A stretch of DNA of 10,610 nt. Source: an uncultured euryarchaeote (lineage in GTDB: Archaea; Thermoplasmatota; Thermoplasmata; UBA10834). The position numbers were made by a program, and so were the translations under genes. Positions 6,545 through 10,610 of the stretch are shown one piece after another (position 1 is the stretch's first letter; each line of letters begins with the position of its first letter). The stretch lies in the NCBI GenBank assembly GCA_937872085.1, contig CALMQK010000004.1, positions 1 through 10,610 on the forward strand, read 5' to 3'. Below the pieces are notes generated by a model. It ran no database searches. It was not told the DNA's origin and saw only the letters and a list, made by a program, of their open reading frames with translations.

Positions 6545-6588
6545 AAGGTTCTGCGGTCTGCATCAGGCTCTCCGCAGGGAAAGACCTT
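6545..6588 (+). other. Possible two-part RNA hairpin before the dehydrogenase gene
   Basis: AAGGT (6545-6549) pairs with ACCTT (6584-6588), and inside it CTGCGG (6551-6556) pairs with CCGCAG (6572-6577) around a 15-base loop. It ends about 41 bases before the ATG at 6630. No known riboswitch was recognised. The 231-base region 6399-6629 otherwise holds no gene I can support. Confidence 0.35.
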
Positions 6589-6618
6589 AGACAATGAAAG
6601 GCGATTCGCCCCAAATCT

Positions 6619-6622
6619 GGAG
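6619..6622 (+). promoter_or_regulatory. Ribosome-binding site choosing the ATG at 6630
   Basis: GGAG lies 7 bases before the ATG at 6630, while the in-frame ATG at 6594 has no such site nearby. Confidence 0.6.
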
Positions 6623-6629
6623 AATTCCC

Positions 6630-7805
6630 ATGAAGGCACTCGCTCTGGGAGGGGCTGGTCAGTTCGGCAAACGTGTTGCGCAGATGCTCATCGCATCCGA
6701 CATTGTGTCCGAGATCGTGATTGCAGGCAGGAACCTGGAAGCTGCAAGAAGCGCCGCGACAGAACTCGGGAGCAAAGCCTCTGCGATTCACGTAGATATT
6801 CTTGACGAACATCAGCTGGCATCTATTGTGGAAGGATGTGATATCGTGATCAACACAGCCGGACCAGAACACAAGGTCGTGCTTCCGGCTCTTCGCGCAG
6901 CCATCAAGGCCGGGGTGAACTACTGTGATCTATGTGCACACGGTCCGACCACCGAGAAAGCCTTGGACCTCAATGCCGCTGCGAAATCCTCTGAAGTAAC
7001 GGCCATTGTGGGGATCGGGTTGGTTGGACTATCCAATCTGAGGATGATGCATGCGGCGAGCCAATTCGACCAGGTGGAGGACGTCAGGTTCTGTGTCTTT
7101 CAGGTGGTGAGCATGTACGGAGACAGTCCGAAGGCAATCCTCGCTCAATGGAGAAAAGCTGGATATGCAGACGCTTCGTGGCAGTTCATGATGAATCTGG
7201 TCAAAGGTAAGGTTCGGCTCTATCGGGACGGCCGTTGGGTAGATGTCGATCCCCTCGATGACGCGGTCCGCGTGACGCTGCCGCAGGGAGGGGAAATGGT
7301 AGCAGTGCCAATTGCCTGGCCAGAGTCGATCACCCTGCCGCGCGCCCTTCGAGGCGTGCGATCCGTTTCCACTGTCTACGGCATGTACCCGCCACAACTC
7401 AACGAGATATACTGCAAGCTGGGGCGCAGGATTGCCCGCGGTGAACTCGACGAATCCGCGGCTGCATTCTCACTCTTTGAGTACTTGGCAGACCAGCCTG
7501 CCGCGTCGGTAGCCGCTCCTGGAGGTTGTGCTGATTGGATTGACTGGGTCGAAGCAGTCGGGATCAAAGAAGGCAAGCGGGTTCGGTACAAGGGTTGGCC
7601 TGTGGGTGGATGGGACTCGACCAAAGGGCCCTTGGCAACGGCTGCGCTGAAGATACTACGAGGCGATGTCCGAGCAAGAGGCGTGCTCTCGCCGGAGTCA
7701 TGTCTCGACCCGATGCCTTTCTTCGCCGAGGTTGCACAGAATGCGGGAGTGGAACTTCCCGATGGCAGACTTCTCGAGGAGTCTTTCGAAGTTCTGACCA
7801 AGTGA
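6630..7805 (+). CDS. Saccharopine dehydrogenase-like NAD(P)-binding protein
   Basis: A 391-aa protein with an N-terminal Rossmann fold: MKALALGGAGQFG carries the dinucleotide-binding glycines 8, 10 and 13, followed by IVIAGRN at the end of strand 2 and CDIVINTAGP near residues 70-80. This matches the saccharopine dehydrogenase NADP-binding family, which includes lysine-pathway, carboxynorspermidine and other oxidoreductases; the substrate here cannot be told. The ATG at 6630 is chosen over the in-frame ATG at 6594 because of the GGAG site and because the Rossmann strand begins directly there. By hand count 15 of 23 arginine codons are CGN, whereas porA nearby uses AGA/AGG for 18 of 26, so the gene may have arrived by transfer. 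It stands alone, after the divergent tRNA and converging on the COG1325 gene. Confidence 0.82.
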   Translation: MKALALGGAGQFGKRVAQMLIASDIVSEIVIAGRNLEAARSAATELGSKASAIHVDILDEHQLASIVEGCDIVINTAGPEHKVVLPALRAAIKAGVNYCDLCAHGPTTEKALDLNAAAKSSEVTAIVGIGLVGLSNLRMMHAASQFDQVEDVRFCVFQVVSMYGDSPKAILAQWRKAGYADASWQFMMNLVKGKVRLYRDGRWVDVDPLDDAVRVTLPQGGEMVAVPIAWPESITLPRALRGVRSVSTVYGMYPPQLNEIYCKLGRRIARGELDESAAAFSLFEYLADQPAASVAAPGGCADWIDWVEAVGIKEGKRVRYKGWPVGGWDSTKGPLATAALKILRGDVRARGVLSPESCLDPMPFFAEVAQNAGVELPDGRLLEESFEVLTK

Positions 7806-7915
7806 TAGAGCGAATCCCATCAAATCTGAAACACATCTTGTTCATTGACGATCAAGATAAAAGGCGTAAGGAGGAGTCTGACCCGGTGCAATAATCCTCT
7901 GATTGATGGCATGCT

Positions 7916-7935
7916 AAAAGAGGCTCCCTGCGGGA
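7916..7935 (-). terminator. Weak possible terminator of the COG1325 gene
   Basis: On the minus strand a short hairpin (TCCC-GCA-GGGA, 7925-7935) is followed after a few bases by TTTT (7916-7919), about 20-40 bases past the stop. Archaeal termination depends mainly on the T tract, and four T is short. The rest of 7806-7954 shows nothing I can name. Confidence 0.28.
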
Positions 7936-7954
7936 ATGGCATGAATCGTCGCGC

Positions 7955-8416
7955 CTATGCACCTGCCTCAGCCTGCTTGTTTCTCAGGGTCAATTCCTGC
8001 TCCACGATCTCACTGACCACCTTCTGCGCCAACTCGCGCCTTGCCGGGAACGCCGCCACACGGATCCTCACCGATATCACATCGTCGCCCCGGTCAAGTC
8101 TGACCTGCCCGAGGAAAGCCGATTGCTTGTCTATCTTCACGAAGAGGTTGCAGCCCTCGTCCACCCTCTTGTCAAGGGTGCGCAAGATTGTCTGGAGATC
8201 CTCCCGGTCCAGCTTCGAGAAGAATCGCGGGACGTCATCTGGGCCGGAAACATTCGCCTCGAGTACAGTGAGAGGATTGCCGTGGACCCCTTCTGTGACG
8301 AGAGCGGTGAGCTCCACAGGGCCGACAACATTCGCCATCGCCATCTTGACCTTGTCCAGGTCCTCTGTCGCGTGCACGAAAGCCCTTGCGTGCAGTCCTC
8401 TGAAGCGCCCCTTCAC
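7955..8416 (-). CDS. COG1325-type RNA-binding protein (predicted exosome-associated)
   Basis: A 153-aa protein resembling the archaeal COG1325 family (RNA-binding, once predicted as an exosome subunit). Visible features are an early FVHATEDLDKVKMAMANV segment (13-30), the HGNP motif (45-48) that is typical of the family, LEANVSGPDDVPRFFSKL (52-69), and a C-terminal half rich in alternating hydrophobic and basic residues (VKIDKQSAFLGQVRL, DVISVRIRVAAF). Length is normal for the family. The start is a GTG at 8416; an in-frame TAA lies 33 bases upstream with no other ATG, GTG or TTG between. No ribosome-binding site is seen and a weak A/T-rich AGATATC lies about 22-28 bases upstream, so a leaderless mRNA is likely. 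It diverges from the por operon. The RNA target is unknown. Confidence 0.82.
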   Translation of the reverse strand: MKGRFRGLHARAFVHATEDLDKVKMAMANVVGPVELTALVTEGVHGNPLTVLEANVSGPDDVPRFFSKLDREDLQTILRTLDKRVDEGCNLFVKIDKQSAFLGQVRLDRGDDVISVRIRVAAFPARRELAQKVVSEIVEQELTLRNKQAEAGA

Positions 8417-8522
8417 GCAGGGGGGAATGATTTGCGCGATATCTAGTTACGTCCGGAACCATTTGTGTCGGCCCGCTTGCCATCCGCAGGGCTCGGTTCT
8501 CTGGCCTTGTAGCAAGGTCACC

Positions 8523-8530
8523 ATTAATAT
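8523..8530 (+). promoter_or_regulatory. TATA-like box for the por operon
   Basis: ATTAATAT is centred about 40 bases before the porG start. A transcript starting about 26 bases downstream, near 8552, would leave a short leader just containing the ribosome-binding site at 8555. The divergent intergenic region 8417-8565 shows no other clear element. Confidence 0.45.
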
Positions 8531-8554
8531 GTGGAAAATGATAACTTGTATGTC

Positions 8555-8559
8555 GGTGA
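8555..8559 (+). promoter_or_regulatory. Ribosome-binding site deciding the porG TTG start
   Basis: GGTGA sits 6 bases before the TTG at 8566. Its TGA is an in-frame stop, so the TTG is the only possible start for the canonical N terminus. Confidence 0.75.
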
Positions 8560-8565
8560 CCCCAA

Positions 8566-9123
8566 TTGATAGAGGTCAGGTTCCACGGCCGCGGAGGACA
8601 GGGGGTCGTCATAGCCTCCGAGGTCCTCGCTTTGGCCGCTTTTAAGATGGGGTTCGAAGTCTCTTCATTCCCTTTCTTCGGTGTCGAGCGGCGAGGAGCT
8701 CCCGTGACGGCGTTCGCCCGCATCGACAAGAAACCGATAAGGAACAGGTCGAGCATCTACGAACCCGACTACGTCGTCGTTCTCGACAGCGGACTCCTCA
8801 AGGGTGTCGACGTCCTGGAAGGACTCAAGCCAGGTGGGAAGGTCCTGATAAACTACCCGCAGGCAAAGAAGCTGGAAGGCCTTCCCGACAAATACAGCTA
8901 TTTCGTGCTGGACGCCACTTCCGTCGCCGCTGCGCATGGGATCGGTTCACGGTCAACGCCTATCGTTAATACTGCGATAATGGGGGGCTTCGCCAAGATG
9001 TGCGACCTGATCTCTTTGGATGCGATAATGGCAAGCATAAGGGAGCTGGCGCCTGTGAAGGAAGAGGCCAATGTCGCTGCCGCGAAAGAGGCCTATGAAA
9101 GGACCGTTGAGGCGAAGGTATGA
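8566..9123 (+). CDS. porG: Pyruvate:ferredoxin oxidoreductase, gamma subunit
   Basis: A 185-aa protein, the gamma subunit of the four-subunit archaeal enzyme that oxidises pyruvate and CoA to acetyl-CoA and CO2 with ferredoxin, or runs in reverse for carbon fixation. The N terminus MIEVRFHGRGGQGVVIAS with GRGGQG at 8-13 and the FFGVERRGAPVTAFARI block (38-54) are family hallmarks. Length is normal. The start is a TTG, forced by an in-frame stop 9 bases upstream and supported by a ribosome-binding site. The stop overlaps the porD start (ATGA). Assignment to pyruvate rather than another 2-oxoacid rests on the gamma-delta-alpha-beta order and the alpha subunit sequence. Confidence 0.93.
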   Translation: MIEVRFHGRGGQGVVIASEVLALAAFKMGFEVSSFPFFGVERRGAPVTAFARIDKKPIRNRSSIYEPDYVVVLDSGLLKGVDVLEGLKPGGKVLINYPQAKKLEGLPDKYSYFVLDATSVAAAHGIGSRSTPIVNTAIMGGFAKMCDLISLDAIMASIRELAPVKEEANVAAAKEAYERTVEAKV

Positions 9124-9392
9124 CAAAGAGTTACGAGGAGCTTCCACTGACACCGATCTCGACAGAGCCCAGCACGATCAACCTCACTGGACTATGGAGG
9201 GTCATAAGACCGGTCGTTGACAAGGAGAAGTGCAAGAAGTGCAAGATATGTTGGAAGTTCTGCCCCGACGCGGCGATCAAGCTTGTGGACGGCGAGCCCG
9301 TGATCGACCTTCGCTATTGCAAGGGGTGCGGGATCTGCGCCTTCGAGTGTCCCCAGAAGTGCATCATCATGGTAAGGGAGGATGAGGCATGA
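9120..9392 (+). CDS. porD: Pyruvate:ferredoxin oxidoreductase, delta subunit (2x[4Fe-4S] ferredoxin)
   Basis: A 90-aa ferredoxin-like subunit that passes electrons from the catalytic subunits to external ferredoxin. Two complete CxxCxxCxxxCP motifs are present: Cys38, 41, 44 and 48, and Cys67, 70, 73 and 77, each set expected to bind one [4Fe-4S] cluster, with crossed ligation as in bacterial-type ferredoxins. Cys81 is an extra cysteine. The N-terminal 30 residues (with GLWRVIRPVVD before the first cluster) match PorD rather than a free ferredoxin. Start and stop both overlap neighbours by ATGA, so expression is coupled within the por operon. Confidence 0.94.
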   Translation: MTKSYEELPLTPISTEPSTINLTGLWRVIRPVVDKEKCKKCKICWKFCPDAAIKLVDGEPVIDLRYCKGCGICAFECPQKCIIMVREDEA

Positions 9393-10576
9393 GAACGGTC
9401 ATGACGGGCAACTACGCATCCGCCTACGGAGCGAAGCTCGCGAAGGTGGAGGTCATCGCAGCATATCCCATCACTCCCCAGACGTCCATCGTCGAGAAGC
9501 TTGCCGAGTTCGTATCTACCGGGGAACTAAGAGCGAAGTTCATACCTGTCGAGAGCGAGCACAGTGCGATGGCCGCATGCATAGCGGCGGAGACCGCGGG
9601 CGCGCGCACGTATACAGCCACGAGCTCGCATGGCCTGACGTTGATGCACGAGGTCCTGATGTGGGCCTCAGGGGCGAGACTTCCGATCGTGATGACCAAT
9701 GTGAGCAGGGCCATGGCGCCCCCCTGGAGCGTCTGGGTGGACCACATGGACTCGATAGCTCAGCGGGACACCGGTTGGTTGCAGTTCTTCTGTGAGAGCA
9801 ACCAGGAGATCCTGGACACCATCATCATGGCCTACAAGGTCTGCGAGAGCAGCGGCGTGATGCTCCCGGCCATGGTGATCGAGGATGCATTCATCCTTTC
9901 TCACACCTCGGAGCCGGTCAGCGTGCCTGACCAAGAACTCGTGAATTCGTTCCTGCCAGCGTATGCTCCGGAGTACAAGATCGAGGTGGGAAAGCCGATG
10001 GGTTTCGGTTCGCTGGTCAAGCCGGACCAGTACATGGAGTTCAGGTACAAGGCCATGCTCGGGATGAAGGAAGCGAGAGATCGGTTCTTGAGCGTCGAGC
10101 AGGAGTTCAAGCACATCTTCGGAAGGGAGTATGGGGGCCTCCTGGAACACTACAGGTGCGACGATGCGGAGGTAGTCCTCGCGTGCGCGGGATCGGTCGC
10201 GTCGACCGCGAAGGATGTGGTCGATTCCCTGAGGGCAAGGGGCATCAGGGTCGGACTGGCAAGGATCCGCGCTTTCCGGCCGTTCCCACACCAGGAGTTC
10301 AGGGCGCTCGGCGCGAAGGTCGATGGTATTGCGGTGCTCGACAGAAGTTACACCTTCGGTGCGGCAGGAGCGATGTTCACCGAGGTGAAAGCCTCCGCAT
10401 ACTCTGGCCAGAACAGGCCGATCATCAAGAACTACATCGCTGGCCTGGGTGGCAGGGACATAACGCCGAAGATCATCGAGAAGGTATTCGAGGATATCCA
10501 GCTCGTGACCAAGCGCCGCGAAGAACCGGATGTCGAATGGGTGGACGTCGCCGGTCTCCCCAGGAGATGGCGCTGA
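9389..10576 (+). CDS. porA: Pyruvate:ferredoxin oxidoreductase, alpha subunit
   Basis: A 395-aa subunit that with the beta subunit forms the thiamine diphosphate active site. Visible marks are GNYASAYGAKLAKVEVIAAYPITPQT (YPITPQT at 26-32), VESEHSAM (54-61), the TATSSHGLTLMHEVLMWASGARLPIVM block (76-102) and a transketolase C-terminal-type domain from about 250 (VVLACAGSVASTAKDVVDSLRARGIRVGLARIRAFRPFP). Length fits PorA. The ATG at 9389 overlaps the porD stop, with GGGAGG about 9 bases upstream. The stop overlaps the porB start (TGATG). The YPITPQT form and following sequence look like pyruvate enzymes more than 2-oxoglutarate or 2-oxoisovalerate ones, though substrate specificity is not proven. 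Confidence 0.94.
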   Translation: MRTVMTGNYASAYGAKLAKVEVIAAYPITPQTSIVEKLAEFVSTGELRAKFIPVESEHSAMAACIAAETAGARTYTATSSHGLTLMHEVLMWASGARLPIVMTNVSRAMAPPWSVWVDHMDSIAQRDTGWLQFFCESNQEILDTIIMAYKVCESSGVMLPAMVIEDAFILSHTSEPVSVPDQELVNSFLPAYAPEYKIEVGKPMGFGSLVKPDQYMEFRYKAMLGMKEARDRFLSVEQEFKHIFGREYGGLLEHYRCDDAEVVLACAGSVASTAKDVVDSLRARGIRVGLARIRAFRPFPHQEFRALGAKVDGIAVLDRSYTFGAAGAMFTEVKASAYSGQNRPIIKNYIAGLGGRDITPKIIEKVFEDIQLVTKRREEPDVEWVDVAGLPRRWR

Positions 10577-10610
10577 TGCCGACCGTGACGATACCCGAGG
10601 AGGAGTTCAC
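10576..10610 (+). CDS. porB: Pyruvate:ferredoxin oxidoreductase, beta subunit, N-terminal fragment
   Basis: Only the first 35 bases are in the window. ATG at 10576 shares its A with the porA stop and opens MPTVTIPEEEF. The identity rests on operon position after porA, with GGAG about 10 bases upstream; the thiamine diphosphate-binding part lies beyond the window. Confidence 0.7.
   Translation, partial: MPTVTIPEEEF

Noticed and set aside
6594..6629. Earlier ATG adding 12 residues to the dehydrogenase
   Set aside because: No ribosome-binding site precedes it, and the Rossmann strand starts directly at the ATG at 6630, which has GGAG 7 bases upstream.
6385..6872. Small open frames on both strands in the region between tRNA-Leu and the dehydrogenase
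   Set aside because: They overlap the tRNA or the dehydrogenase gene out of frame and show no domain or start signal.
7845..8645. 266-aa open frame on the plus strand
   Set aside because: It runs antisense through the COG1325 gene and into the start of porG; its residues show no domain and it lacks a plausible start context.
9668..10291. 207-aa open frame on the minus strand
   Set aside because: It lies antisense inside porA, whose family motifs are unmistakable.
1..10610. CRISPR array, insertion sequence or prophage
   Set aside because: No regularly spaced direct repeats, transposase-like frames or phage structural genes were seen on either strand.

Overview
The window looks like chromosomal DNA from a GC-rich euryarchaeote, most likely an uncultured member of the Thermoplasmatota. 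The evidence is a DUF835 domain, an archaeal GspE/GspF pair with pilin-like genes, an archaeal COG1325 RNA-binding protein, a porGDAB-type pyruvate:ferredoxin oxidoreductase operon, a tRNA-Leu without an encoded CCA, TATA-like boxes about 26 bases from GTG starts, and heavy use of AGG/AGA arginine codons. The lineage is an inference; there is no rRNA or marker gene to settle it.

Layout. Bases 1-537 hold the C-terminal part of a DUF835 protein (+). It converges, with overlapping stop codons, on a three-gene minus-strand operon (4625 to 534): a cysteine-rich 178-aa protein, a GspE-type secretion/pilus ATPase and a GspF-type membrane protein. Diverging from it are two overlapping plus-strand genes (4724-5696) for small proteins with one N-terminal membrane helix, which share an N-terminal RADRxG motif and look like pilin-like subunits. 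Together these five genes form a compact archaeal type IV pilus/type II secretion-like locus: motor, platform, two candidate filament or substrate subunits and an uncharacterised metal-binding partner. A convergent zinc-ribbon membrane protein gene (6015-5674, minus) overlaps the second pilin-like gene.

The middle (6093-8416) is a string of unrelated single genes: a 72-aa four-cysteine protein (+), tRNA-Leu(UAG) (minus), a saccharopine dehydrogenase-like NAD(P)-binding protein (+) whose arginine codon use differs from its neighbour porA, and a COG1325 RNA-binding protein (minus).

The right end (8566-10610) is a tightly overlapping plus-strand operon for the gamma, delta, alpha and (first 35 bases of) beta subunits of pyruvate:ferredoxin oxidoreductase, the enzyme interconverting pyruvate and acetyl-CoA with ferredoxin.

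No CRISPR array, insertion sequence, rRNA or phage gene was seen. The part most worth following is the pilus-like locus with its cysteine-rich first gene and its two subunits with unusual signal-like N termini.
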